Shown: one piece after another, positions 34,170 to 42,103 of the stretch
How positions within the stretch are numbered: the first letter of the stretch is position 1
How the letters are laid out: each line of letters opens with the position of its first letter
From: Planctomycetota bacterium
GTDB taxonomy: Bacteria; Planctomycetota; Planctomycetia; Pirellulales; PLA5
Length of the DNA: 45,904 nt
NCBI GenBank assembly: GCA_003576845.1
Contig: QEVJ01000045.1
Span: 1 to 45,904, forward strand
Direction of reading: 5' to 3'
The notes under the pieces: model-generated
The model's input: only the letters and a program-made list of their open reading frames with translations
What the model was told of the DNA's origin: nothing
The model's database searches: none
Translations under genes and position numbers: made by a program

Positions 34170-34793
34170 ATGACGCTTGTCGAAACGGAACAAGTTCTCG
34201 TCGTTCCAACGTCGCTGTTTCACGAGATCGGCCATTTCCAGGGCTTCTGTTCGGACGTGGATAAGTATTTCGAGCACCTGGTGAATCCGGAGCACGCCAG
34301 CTATCGCCCGCGCGGCGAGATGGAGCGCGATCCGAGCTTCAAGCAGTTGATTCCCTACGTCATCTTTCGCCATACGGACGCCGCCGGGCGCACGCACGTG
34401 TTCCAGTACACCCGCGGCAAAGGCCAGGGCGAGGGGCGGCTCCATAGCAAACGGAGCATCGGCATCGGCGGGCATATTTCGAGCGTCGACGCCGAGAGCG
34501 ACGGCGCGTTCGATCCCTATGCCGAAGGCATGCGCCGCGAACTCGAAGAAGAAGTCGCGATCGACACGCCGTATCGCGAACGATGCGTGGGCCTGATCAA
34601 CGACGACGAGACCGAAGTCGGCCGCGTCCACCTGGGCGTCGTTCACGTGTTCGACGTCGACGAACCGGCGGTGAGTCCCCGCGAGGACGACATTGCGGAG
34701 GCAGGTTTCGTGCCGGTCGAGGAGTTGCTGGCCGAGCTGTCGCGGTTCGAGACGTGGTCGCAGATCTGCCTGCGAGCGCTCTTCGCGGATTGA
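34170..34793 (+). CDS. NUDIX-type phosphohydrolase-like protein
   Basis: 207 residues. The central part has the layout of a Nudix box: GIGGHISSVDAES near 100 and GMRRELEEEV near 122-131, giving the REL.EE metal-binding helix, although the spacing from the first glycine is longer than in the classic motif. Nudix enzymes cleave nucleoside diphosphates linked to another group; the substrate here is not known. The N-terminal 90 residues (LFHEIGHFQGFC, FKQLIPYVIF) resemble a family annotated as predicted phosphoesterases. The ATG at 34170 is preceded by AGGA at a suitable distance, and just before that by a 7-bp repeat array that could fold in the leader. Confidence 0.75.
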   Translation: MTLVETEQVLVVPTSLFHEIGHFQGFCSDVDKYFEHLVNPEHASYRPRGEMERDPSFKQLIPYVIFRHTDAAGRTHVFQYTRGKGQGEGRLHSKRSIGIGGHISSVDAESDGAFDPYAEGMRRELEEEVAIDTPYRERCVGLINDDETEVGRVHLGVVHVFDVDEPAVSPREDDIAEAGFVPVEELLAELSRFETWSQICLRALFAD

Positions 34794-34912
34794 CCGTTTG
34801 CAACGACTGAGGCGCACGGCGAATCGCCTCGACGTAGACTTCTCTTGGAGGGCGTGCCAGCGTCACATTTGTCTTGCGACTTGACGCCAACGCGGAAGCG
34901 CAAACATTCCCC

Positions 34913-34933
34913 GACCCCTGACCCCCGACCTCT
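34913..34933. repeat. 7-bp tandem repeat array, unit GACCCCT
   Basis: Three units, GACCCCT, GACCCCC and GACCTCT, end four bases before the start codon of the alpha/beta hydrolase gene and take the place of a ribosome binding site. Confidence 0.8.
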
Positions 34934-34937
34934 GTTC

Positions 34938-35816
34938 ATGCTGCCCGAGTATCCATTCCGCAGCAACTTCTTCGACGTCGGCGGCGTTCGGATGCACTAC
35001 CTCGACGAAGGGCGCGAGGACGGGCCGCCGGTCGTCATGCTGCACGGCAATCCGACGTGGTCGTATTATTATCGCCACCTGGTCGCGGCGCTGGGCGACC
35101 GGTATCGCTGCATCGTGCCGGATCACGTCGGCATGGGCCTGTCGGACAAGCCGGACGACGATGCCTACGAGTACAACCTCGCCCGCCGCGTGACGGACAT
35201 CGAAGCGCTGCTCGAGCACCTGGGCGTTCGCTCGGACGCGGCGCTCGTCGTGCACGACTGGGGCGGCATGATCGGAATGGGCGTGGCCGTGCGCCAGCTT
35301 CGGCGGTTCTCGCGGTTTGTCGTGCTCAATACGGCGGCGTTTCGGCTACCGGAGGGAAAGCCGCTGCCCTGGCAACTGACGCTGTGCCGCCGGAAGCTGC
35401 TCGGACCGCTGTTGGTGCGGGGGCTGAACCTGTTTGCGCGCGGCACGGTTCGCGGGTGCGTGGCCAAACCGCTGCGGCGCGAAATCGCCCAGGCGTATCT
35501 CTCGCCGTACGACTCGTGGACGAATCGGCTCGCCGTGCTGCGGTTCGTGCAGGACATTCCCTTGTCGCCGGATCACGTAAGCTACGGGTTCTTGACGCAC
35601 GTCGAGGCCCGGTTGCACGAATTGGCTCGCACGCCGATGCTGATCGCCTGGGGAATGCGCGATTTCGTGTTCGACGAAGCGTTTTTAGCCGAATGGCAGG
35701 ACCGGTTTCCGGACGCCGAGGTGCACCGCTTCGACGATGCGGCCCATTTGGTGCTCGAAGACGCCCGGGCGGAGATCGTGCCGCTGGTCCGGGAATTTCT
35801 GGAACGCACGGCGTGA
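34938..35816 (+). CDS. Alpha/beta hydrolase of the haloalkane dehalogenase family, OleB-like
   Basis: 292 residues from the ATG at 34938 (MLPEYPFRSNFFDVGGVRMHY). HGNPTWS near 40 forms the oxyanion hole, and VHDWGG near 105 carries an Asp nucleophile instead of Ser, as in haloalkane dehalogenases and in OleB, the beta-lactone decarboxylase of long-chain olefin synthesis. Middle motifs such as VVLNTAAF, YDSWTNRLAVLRFVQDIPL and LIAWGMRDFVF agree better with OleB as I remember it than with true dehalogenases. The catalytic His is in DDAAHLVLED. No oleA, oleC or oleD gene is in the window, so the substrate stays open. The ATG follows directly on a short 7-bp repeat array with no ribosome binding site. 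Confidence 0.85.
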   Translation: MLPEYPFRSNFFDVGGVRMHYLDEGREDGPPVVMLHGNPTWSYYYRHLVAALGDRYRCIVPDHVGMGLSDKPDDDAYEYNLARRVTDIEALLEHLGVRSDAALVVHDWGGMIGMGVAVRQLRRFSRFVVLNTAAFRLPEGKPLPWQLTLCRRKLLGPLLVRGLNLFARGTVRGCVAKPLRREIAQAYLSPYDSWTNRLAVLRFVQDIPLSPDHVSYGFLTHVEARLHELARTPMLIAWGMRDFVFDEAFLAEWQDRFPDAEVHRFDDAAHLVLEDARAEIVPLVREFLERTA

Positions 35817-35831
35817 ATCGCGTAGACTGCG

Positions 35832-35923
35832 GAGAAATGCAAAAGGAAGAATGCAGAATGCCAAATGAAGGATGAAGCCTGAAGCGGCGTAACAGGTCTT
35901 ACGATTCTGCATTCTTCATTTGT
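35832..35923. repeat. 7-bp tandem repeat array with facing arms, unit GAAGAAT
   Basis: Eight units (35832-35887; GAGAAAT, GCAAAAG, GAAGAAT, GCAGAAT, GCCAAAT, GAAGGAT, GAAGCCT, GAAGCGG) face three units (GATTCTG, CATTCTT, CATTTGT; 35903-35923) that are complementary to the middle of the left arm. Together they fill most of the gap before the oxidoreductase gene. Confidence 0.9.
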
Positions 35924-35952
35924 TTGACCTCACGTCGACGGGAGACTCGGCC

Positions 35953-37398
35953 ATGATTACGCGACGGCGGTTTTTGGAAGATTCGCTTCTGGCTACTGCG
36001 GCGGCGGCCTCGCTTGGAGCGCGAACCGTCGCGGCCGACGAGACGCGGCCGGTGGCGGCCAATGAGGCGATCACGGCCGCGATCATCGGTTGCGGCACTC
36101 GCGGGCGGCAACAGGTCGAAGCCTTGTCGCGGCTGGCCGATTGCCGCGTCGTTTGCGTCTGCGATCCCGATACGGAACGGGTGGGAAAGCTCGCGGCCGA
36201 CGCCAGAAAGCGTCAAGGCAAGAACGCGGCCGAAGTGAAGGCGATTGCCGACATGCGGCGCGCGTTCGACGACAAGTCGATCGACGCCGTATTTGTCGCC
36301 ACGTGCAACCATTGGCACGCGCTTGCGGCGATTTGGGCCATGCAAGCCGGCAAGCACGTCTACGTCGAAAAACCGGTCAGCCACAACATCAGCGAAGGCC
36401 GGCGGATCGTCGAAGTCGCCCGCAAGACCAACCGGATATGCCAAACCGGCACGCAGCGTCGCAGCAGCAAGGCGATCGCCGCGGCAGTCGAGTACATGCG
36501 GGCCGGAAAGCTCGGCGAGGTCAAGCTCGCGCGAAGCGTGATCTACGGCCGGCGGGATTCCATCGGCGGCCCCGGGACCTTCGCCCCGCCGCCCACCGTC
36601 GATTACGACCTGTGGTGTGGACCCGCGCCGAAGTCGCCGATCACGCGGCCGAGCTTTCATTACGACTGGCACTGGTTCTGGGAAACGGGCAACGGCGAAC
36701 TCGGCAACAACAATATCCACATGGTCGACATCTGCCGTTGGGGGCTGGGCGTGACGGGCCTGGGACGGAGCGTGCTGAGCTACGGCGGTCGCTTGGGCTA
36801 CAAGGACGCGGCCGAAACGCCGAATACGCAGGTCGTGATTCACGACTTCGGCGACAAGACGATCGTCCAGGAAACGCGGGGCCTGAAGTCCGATGCGTTC
36901 GGCCCCAAGGTCGACGGAGGGTTCATCTTCTACGGCACGGAGGGCATCATTGCCGAAACGTCGCTGTTCGATCTCGACGGCAAGTTCGTCCGCAAGTTCG
37001 AGGGCGGCGACGGCGATCACTTCGCCAACTTCCTGGACGCCGTCCGCAGCGGCAAACGCGAAGACCTGCACGCCGACATTCTCGAAGGGCACCAGTCGAC
37101 GGCCCTGTGCCACGCAGGAAACACTTCCTATCGCCTCGGGCGAGCCGCGAATGTCGACGAGATTCGCACGGCACTGGCCGACGTCAAAGCGCACGACGAC
37201 GTTCGCGAGACGTTCGACCGGACGGTGAAGCACCTTTCGGCCAACGGCGTCGATCTCGAAAAGACGCCGCTCGCGCTCGGTGCGGCGCTGCGGATCGACG
37301 CGGACGCCGAGACGTTCGTCGACAACGCGGCGGCCAATTCCCTGCTCACCCGCGAGTATCGCAAGCCGTTCGTCGTGCCGGCGGCGGGCGAGAGCTAG
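35953..37398 (+). CDS. Gfo/Idh/MocA family oxidoreductase with Tat signal
   Basis: 481 residues from the ATG at 35953 (MITRRRFLEDS), giving a twin-arginine signal followed by an Ala-rich hydrophobic stretch. The NAD(P)-binding Rossmann fold follows: AAIIGCGTRGRQQVEAL near 42-58, DAVFVATCNHWHA and the family signature EKPVSHN near 140. The C-terminal half has WHWFWETGNGELGNNNIHMVD, the substrate-binding sheet with a likely catalytic His. Such exported sugar oxidoreductases are abundant in planctomycetes and are thought to act on sugars or sugar acids from polysaccharide breakdown. The substrate cannot be read from the sequence. Confidence 0.93.
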   Translation: MITRRRFLEDSLLATAAAASLGARTVAADETRPVAANEAITAAIIGCGTRGRQQVEALSRLADCRVVCVCDPDTERVGKLAADARKRQGKNAAEVKAIADMRRAFDDKSIDAVFVATCNHWHALAAIWAMQAGKHVYVEKPVSHNISEGRRIVEVARKTNRICQTGTQRRSSKAIAAAVEYMRAGKLGEVKLARSVIYGRRDSIGGPGTFAPPPTVDYDLWCGPAPKSPITRPSFHYDWHWFWETGNGELGNNNIHMVDICRWGLGVTGLGRSVLSYGGRLGYKDAAETPNTQVVIHDFGDKTIVQETRGLKSDAFGPKVDGGFIFYGTEGIIAETSLFDLDGKFVRKFEGGDGDHFANFLDAVRSGKREDLHADILEGHQSTALCHAGNTSYRLGRAANVDEIRTALADVKAHDDVRETFDRTVKHLSANGVDLEKTPLALGAALRIDADAETFVDNAAANSLLTREYRKPFVVPAAGES

Positions 37399-37495
37399 TC
37401 GCGAGCGTGCGGTCCCATTGCGCTCCCGTGTCGGGGGCGAATGGGCCTTTCTTGCGCGAATGCCGTGTGTATTGCTTGAAAACCGTGCCGACTGC

Positions 37496-37597
37496 TTGCG
37501 GCCGCGCCGGGCGGTGATTATACGGGAATAAGAGGGCAATTGTGGTCGTTGCGTCGATTGCCCCCGGTGTGTTCGCCGGGGGCTAAATGTGGTCGTT
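37496..37597 (+). promoter_or_regulatory. Candidate promoter, hairpin and repeats upstream of the PEP-CTERM gene
   Basis: TTGCGG (37496-37501), a 17-base spacer and TATACG (37519-37524) make a fair promoter. TGTGGTCGTT occurs at 37541-37550 and again at 37588-37597. Between them is a hairpin with an 8-bp stem, GCCCCCGG/CCGGGGGC (37560-37567 and 37576-37583), and no T run. It may be a leader structure or an end point for transcripts from upstream. Confidence 0.4.
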
Positions 37598-37633
37598 TGC
37601 CGGATTCCCGTCCTTTGCTTGGAGTTGCCGCTA

Positions 37634-38758
37634 ATGAAGTCTTTTTTCGCGTGGGCGGCCGGTTTGGCCGTCGTCTTTGCATCGACCGCTGCTCGGGCCG
37701 ATTGGTCCGAGGAGTTTACCGGCGGATTCGCCAACCCTTGGGCGTTCTTCGACGACTTGGGGAATTCTCCGCCAGACGCGACCGCGGTCGTCATTCATCC
37801 GAACAACTTCCTCGAGATGCAGACCATCGCCGCGCCGCCGGACTTGTTCGTGGTGGGCTTCGTGCCGACGCAAGTGTTCGATAACGTCGCCGCGACGGCG
37901 ACCGTTTCGCCGGCCCGCGGATTGTTGTCGAACAACGACATCTTCCTGACGGTCCGCAGCAATGGGTCGAGCGGATACCTGCTCAATCTGGATTACGCCA
38001 CCGGCGCGGTCGACATGATCCGCGTCGACAACGGCGCGCTCGTCGGTCTCGGACCCGGTTCGACCGGCACGGTGAGCAGTTTCAGCCAACAGGGCACGTA
38101 TACGCTGCAAGTGTCCGCCCTGGGAAGCATGCTCTTCGGCCAGGTCCGCGATGGCTCCGGCGCGGTCAAGGCGATCGTTCAGGCGACCGACGGCACCTAT
38201 GCCGGCGGCATGACGGGCATCGGCGCGGCGCTCAACAGCAGCGTGCCACCGGCCCTGGTAACGCCGATTCTGGCCGGGTTCGACAACGTCGCTTCGGTGA
38301 CGGTCGCGGCCGGTTCGAACCCGACGAATCCCGTGTTGCCGTCGAACGGCAGTGCTCCTTGGAACTTTCAGAACGTGCCGGGGGACGGTCGCTGGTTCGA
38401 CCCGACTCCGGCGACGGGCTACATCTACGCGACGGACGGTTCGAGCAACTTTACGGCCGTGATGCTGCCCGTGGGCTACGACCTGGACAACGTGTTCACG
38501 ATCGACGACGGCAGCGGGCCGGTTTCCGTGAACGGCGGCTCGCTGTACATCTTCCCGTCGCCGGTGCCGAGCTTTACCGTGACCGACATTTACCTGCCGG
38601 TCGACGGCGACGATCCGCTGGCGTTCCCGACGTTTCTGTCGTTCGACCAATTGCAGGTCAGCTTCACGCAGACGCCGATTCCGGAACCGTCGACGGTCGT
38701 TCTCGTGGCGATGGGCGCGGTCGGATTGGTTGTGGCCTGCCGGCGTCGTCGTCGTTAG
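37634..38758 (+). CDS. PEP-CTERM sorting-domain protein
   Basis: 374 residues. The ATG at 37634 (MKSFFAWAAGLAVVF) gives a signal peptide ending near TAARA. The mature part is a beta-rich secreted protein without a domain I can name; its first half (DWSEEFTGGFANPWAFFDDL onward) resembles a concanavalin-like binding fold. The C-terminus is a textbook PEP-CTERM signal: IPEPST, one hydrophobic helix (VVLVAMGAVGLVVAC), then RRRRR. The protein is held in the membrane and cleaved by an exosortase encoded elsewhere, then released or attached to the cell envelope. A strong two-way terminator follows 33 bases after the stop. Confidence 0.9.
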   Translation: MKSFFAWAAGLAVVFASTAARADWSEEFTGGFANPWAFFDDLGNSPPDATAVVIHPNNFLEMQTIAAPPDLFVVGFVPTQVFDNVAATATVSPARGLLSNNDIFLTVRSNGSSGYLLNLDYATGAVDMIRVDNGALVGLGPGSTGTVSSFSQQGTYTLQVSALGSMLFGQVRDGSGAVKAIVQATDGTYAGGMTGIGAALNSSVPPALVTPILAGFDNVASVTVAAGSNPTNPVLPSNGSAPWNFQNVPGDGRWFDPTPATGYIYATDGSSNFTAVMLPVGYDLDNVFTIDDGSGPVSVNGGSLYIFPSPVPSFTVTDIYLPVDGDDPLAFPTFLSFDQLQVSFTQTPIPEPSTVVLVAMGAVGLVVACRRRRR

Positions 38759-38790
38759 CGCGGATCGCGAACGCTATCGCATCAAAACAT

Positions 38791-38828
38791 AAACGGCCGC
38801 CGCGGCTGGCATGTCGCGGCGGCCGTTT
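38791..38828. terminator. Bidirectional rho-independent terminator
   Basis: A perfect 14-bp stem (38791-38804 with 38815-38828; GGCCGCCGCG core) closes a 10-base loop. It is followed by TTTTT on the plus strand and by a T-rich stretch on the minus strand. It serves the converging PEP-CTERM and TPR genes. Confidence 0.92.
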
Positions 38829-38851
38829 TTCGTTCGTTTAGGTGTAACGGC

Positions 38852-40804
38852 TTATTGCCGCGAGCCGTCTTTGAGCCGCGAGGCCATGTCGGCGTATTTT
38901 CGCGAGTTCGTTGCGTCGCCGAGCTCGCGGTGCATGTTGGCGAGATTGGCGTACGGGATTTCGAGCTGCGCCGTCTCCGCGAGGCCATCCTTGACGGCCT
39001 GTTCGACGAGGTGGACGCCCTCGCCCGTCAACTCCAGGGCCTTGCGCTGTTCGCCCTGTTGCCAATACGACACGCCCATGCTGATGAACGCTTCGCCGTG
39101 CTTCGAAGTATCGGCGACGCACGAGACGGGCAGCGGTTTTTCGAGGAGCGGAATTGCCTTGGCGTAAAACTTCACCGCGGTCGCGTGGTCGTTGCGGAAG
39201 ACGGCGTTCTCCGCTCCTAGGCGGTAATAGATTTGGCCGAGGAGATAGTCGTGCTCCGTGCGGCGGGGCGCGACCTTCGCGAGGTGCTCGATTGCCGATT
39301 CGCCGAGCACGGTCACAATGCCGGCCTGGCCGCGGGCGTGGGCTTCTTGCATTCCTTCGTACAAGCCCTGGGCCAACTCCCACTCGAGACGGGCCTTGGC
39401 GAGCGGGTCGCCGGCGGCGGCGAGCTCGCGATTGCCGAGCGACTGAAAATCCTGCGTCACGCGGCTGCCGTCGACCGTGCCTTGCGATGCGGCGATGGCC
39501 ACGAGCGCCCGGCGGGCAACCTCGAATTTGAGCCGCGACTCGGCCCCTTCGTTCTTCACCAGATCGGTCGCTGCTTCGCCGGCTTTGATCAGCCACTTGG
39601 GCACGACGGTTTCCTTCTTGTTCCACTGGCCGAGGGCGATCGCGTGCGCCGCGCCGAGATGCGCGTCGACGAGCACGCGCTTGGCTTCGCGGCGAACCGA
39701 CGCTTTCGAGTCGGTCGCGGCGCCGTCGGCGACTTCGATCGCTTGCATGTGGTGCTTGAGCGCGTCTTTGACGTTGCGATTCGCGCCGTGCGTGGCCAAC
39801 TCGCCCTGTAAGCAAAGCGCGCGGGCTTTGAGGTGCGGCTCCGGCTGATGGGTCGCAATCGTGTCGCGCACCACCCGCTCCGCCTCGTCGAATCGGCCGA
39901 GCTTCATCAGCACGTCGGCTTGAGCGAGCCGGTATTGGGCATTGCCGGGCTGGGCGTGGATGGCTTGCTCGATCGCGGCGAGCGCCTCGGTCGGTTGGCC
40001 GTGGGTTGCGAGGATTCGCGAGCGCAGATAGTGCCCGCGATGGTGCTTGGCGTCGCGGGCGAGCGCTTCCTCCAGGTCGGCGAGCGCCGCCTGCGGCCGC
40101 GCGGCCATGCGACTCTCGGCCCGCGCGACGAACTGCTCGGCGTTGATACCTTCGAGCAGCAGTTGATCGACGGCCGCGGTCGGGCTCTTGGCGTCAAAGC
40201 TGAACACGACGCCCCGCTCGGGAAACGCCTGACCCATCGGTTTGCCCGCGTCGTCGTAGATCACGACCGGTTCGAGCCCATCGAACTTGAGTTGCTTGGC
40301 GACGACGTCGGGCGGAAACGGTTGCGCGAACTTAACGACGATGTAGGAAACGATGTTGTTTTCGGCGTAAACTTCGACGCGCTCAAAGCCGGCGATCTCG
40401 AACGTGAACTCGACGACGCCATCGCCGCCGCGGGTTTGCTTCGGCTCGCCCCAGGCGGTCTTCAGTTGATCAACGGTCGACTTTCCGGGCGTGATGCCCT
40501 TGAGTCCGGCCGCGTCGATGCCCGTCTTGGGCTGCTGCGCGGCGGTCGAGTCTGCGGCAGTCTGACCGGCGGCGTCGTGCGGACTTGCAGTACGATTTGT
40601 GGGGCTGGCCGTCGGATTGCCGCGCAGCGGCGTTCCGCGGCGTTCGGCGAGGGGGCGATTGCGCGTCGGCGATTCTTGGGCCGGCGCCGCCGGGACAAGC
40701 CATGTACCGCAGAGCGCGAGACCCGCCGTCGCCGCGCGGAAGCGGGCGGAAGTGAAGACACACCAGGGCCAGTCCTGCCTCGCTCGCCGTGCGATCCGTC
40801 GCAT
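38852..40804 (-). CDS. Exported tetratricopeptide-repeat protein
   Basis: 650 residues from the ATG at 40804 (MRRIARRARQDW). A basic start and the segment TAGLALCGTWLVPAAPA form a signal peptide. About 50 Pro- and Thr-rich residues follow, then a globular part (about 75-175, with GITPGKSTVDQLKTAWGEPKQT, which resembles the beta-lactamase-inhibitor/SmpA-type fold). From about 190 to the end there are repeated helical pairs of TPR type (ALADLEEALARDAKHH, ALAAIEQAIHAQPGNAQYRLAQADVLMKLGR and others). TPR arrays hold partner proteins, here probably in the periplasm. The partner is not known. The gene ends at the shared terminator. Confidence 0.85.
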   Translation of the reverse strand: MRRIARRARQDWPWCVFTSARFRAATAGLALCGTWLVPAAPAQESPTRNRPLAERRGTPLRGNPTASPTNRTASPHDAAGQTAADSTAAQQPKTGIDAAGLKGITPGKSTVDQLKTAWGEPKQTRGGDGVVEFTFEIAGFERVEVYAENNIVSYIVVKFAQPFPPDVVAKQLKFDGLEPVVIYDDAGKPMGQAFPERGVVFSFDAKSPTAAVDQLLLEGINAEQFVARAESRMAARPQAALADLEEALARDAKHHRGHYLRSRILATHGQPTEALAAIEQAIHAQPGNAQYRLAQADVLMKLGRFDEAERVVRDTIATHQPEPHLKARALCLQGELATHGANRNVKDALKHHMQAIEVADGAATDSKASVRREAKRVLVDAHLGAAHAIALGQWNKKETVVPKWLIKAGEAATDLVKNEGAESRLKFEVARRALVAIAASQGTVDGSRVTQDFQSLGNRELAAAGDPLAKARLEWELAQGLYEGMQEAHARGQAGIVTVLGESAIEHLAKVAPRRTEHDYLLGQIYYRLGAENAVFRNDHATAVKFYAKAIPLLEKPLPVSCVADTSKHGEAFISMGVSYWQQGEQRKALELTGEGVHLVEQAVKDGLAETAQLEIPYANLANMHRELGDATNSRKYADMASRLKDGSRQ

Positions 40805-41163
40805 CGTAAAACCTCCACATACGCCGAACAGGTGAGAGGGCCGCGAAGTATAGCCGGGCGTCATGGCCAGTCTAGAGCGATTTGCCGCGATCCGCGTATT
40901 TCGTATTTGGGACCACGCCAACTTTCGCGCGCGAAGCGAATCTCGTCCAATGTCAGGATTGGAACCCCAGGAATTCGCCAGTCGCGTGCGTTGCGGAGCC
41001 AGCCATAGTCCCGCAGGCTCTCAGTCCGCGCCACGTGCCAGCATTGCTTGCGAAGGGATTCCGTCTCGTGTTGCAGCGCCGAAGGTCTACCGAAACTTCG
41101 CATACCTCCTGGATTCGACTGAAAACGCACAAAACAAGCCCACGGCACTGTCCAATGCCCCCG
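40805..41163. other. Intergenic region between the TPR and ThuA-like genes
   Basis: A 359-base gap. An open frame on the minus strand (40861-41148, 95 codons) reads RDYGWLRNARDWRIPGVPIL in its middle. This looks less like random sequence than most, but I cannot match it to a family and it has no good ribosome binding site. It may be the remnant of a gene. I find no repeats or terminator. Confidence 0.4.
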
Positions 41164-41946
41164 TCACTTCGCCCGGTGCAGACTTTCGTCCACGACGTGC
41201 TCGCCCGCGATTGGACTGAGCGGTTCGGGGATGTTCCGGCCCTCGCCGAAGTACCGGCACCCGGTCGGCGCGGCCCAGGCGACGCCGTTGGCGATGACGC
41301 GACGGACGTTGGCGTCGTGGTAGATGGGAAACGTCTCGTGCCCGGGCCGGAAGTAGAAGATCTTGCCCTTGCCGCGGCGAAACGTGCATCCGCTGCGAAA
41401 GACCTCGCCTCCCTCGAACCACGAGATGAACACGATCTCGTCCGGCGGCGGAATGTCGAAGAACTCGCCGTACATTTCGGTATGTTCGAGCTCAAAACAT
41501 TCGTCCTCGAGTCCGGCGACGATGGGATGCGACGGGTCGACGATCCACAGCCGCTCGCGTTCGCCCGCTTCCCGCCACCGGAGCATGCAGCTCGTGCCCA
41601 TCAGGCGGCGAAAGATCTTCGAATTGTGGGCCGAGTGCAACACGACCAGCCCCATTCCCGCCCAGACCCGCCGTTGCACGCGCTCAACGACGGCGTCCTC
41701 GACCCGCTCGTGCGCGGCATGGCCCCACCACGTAAGGACGTCGGTCGCGGCGAGCACTTCTTCGGTCAGGCCGTGGTCCGGCTCGTCGAGCGTGGCGGTT
41801 CGCACCGAGACGCCGCTGCCCAGGTGCTGGCGAATCGCGTCCGCCACGGCCGAGTGAATGCCCTGGGGGTAAATCTTGGCGACCGCGTCGCTGGTCCGCT
41901 CGTGGACGTATTCGTTCCAAACGGTCACCCGTAACGGCGTCGACAT
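41164..41946 (-). CDS. ThuA-like protein (trehalose-utilisation family)
   Basis: 260 residues. AAGGAG followed by CAA precedes two ATGs; the second, at 41946 ([13 protein letters not shown]), has the better spacing. The fold is that of class I glutamine amidotransferases: [14 protein letters not shown] near 70, [19 protein letters not shown] near 100, HPIVAGL near 140, [12 protein letters not shown] near 155, and [22 protein letters not shown] near 200. ThuA proteins take part in use of trehalose or related disaccharides; the exact reaction is not settled. There is no signal peptide. It is divergent from the pseudouridine synthase gene, with a 157-base gap. Confidence 0.9.
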   Translation of the reverse strand: MSTPLRVTVWNEYVHERTSDAVAKIYPQGIHSAVADAIRQHLGSGVSVRTATLDEPDHGLTEEVLAATDVLTWWGHAAHERVEDAVVERVQRRVWAGMGLVVLHSAHNSKIFRRLMGTSCMLRWREAGERERLWIVDPSHPIVAGLEDECFELEHTEMYGEFFDIPPPDEIVFISWFEGGEVFRSGCTFRRGKGKIFYFRPGHETFPIYHDANVRRVIANGVAWAAPTGCRYFGEGRNIPEPLSPIAGEHVVDESLHRAK

Positions 41947-42103
41947 CATTTGCTCCTTACCCACGACCGGCCTGGGCATGTCGGCTCAAACCGGCCGCGT
42001 GCCCCTGGGGGATGCTTCGACGGGGTAGTATGATGAATCCTTCGCCCTATTCGCAAGCTCTCGCCGCGCGTGCCGGCTGATCTTTCGCCATCGAGCCGAC
42101 GCC

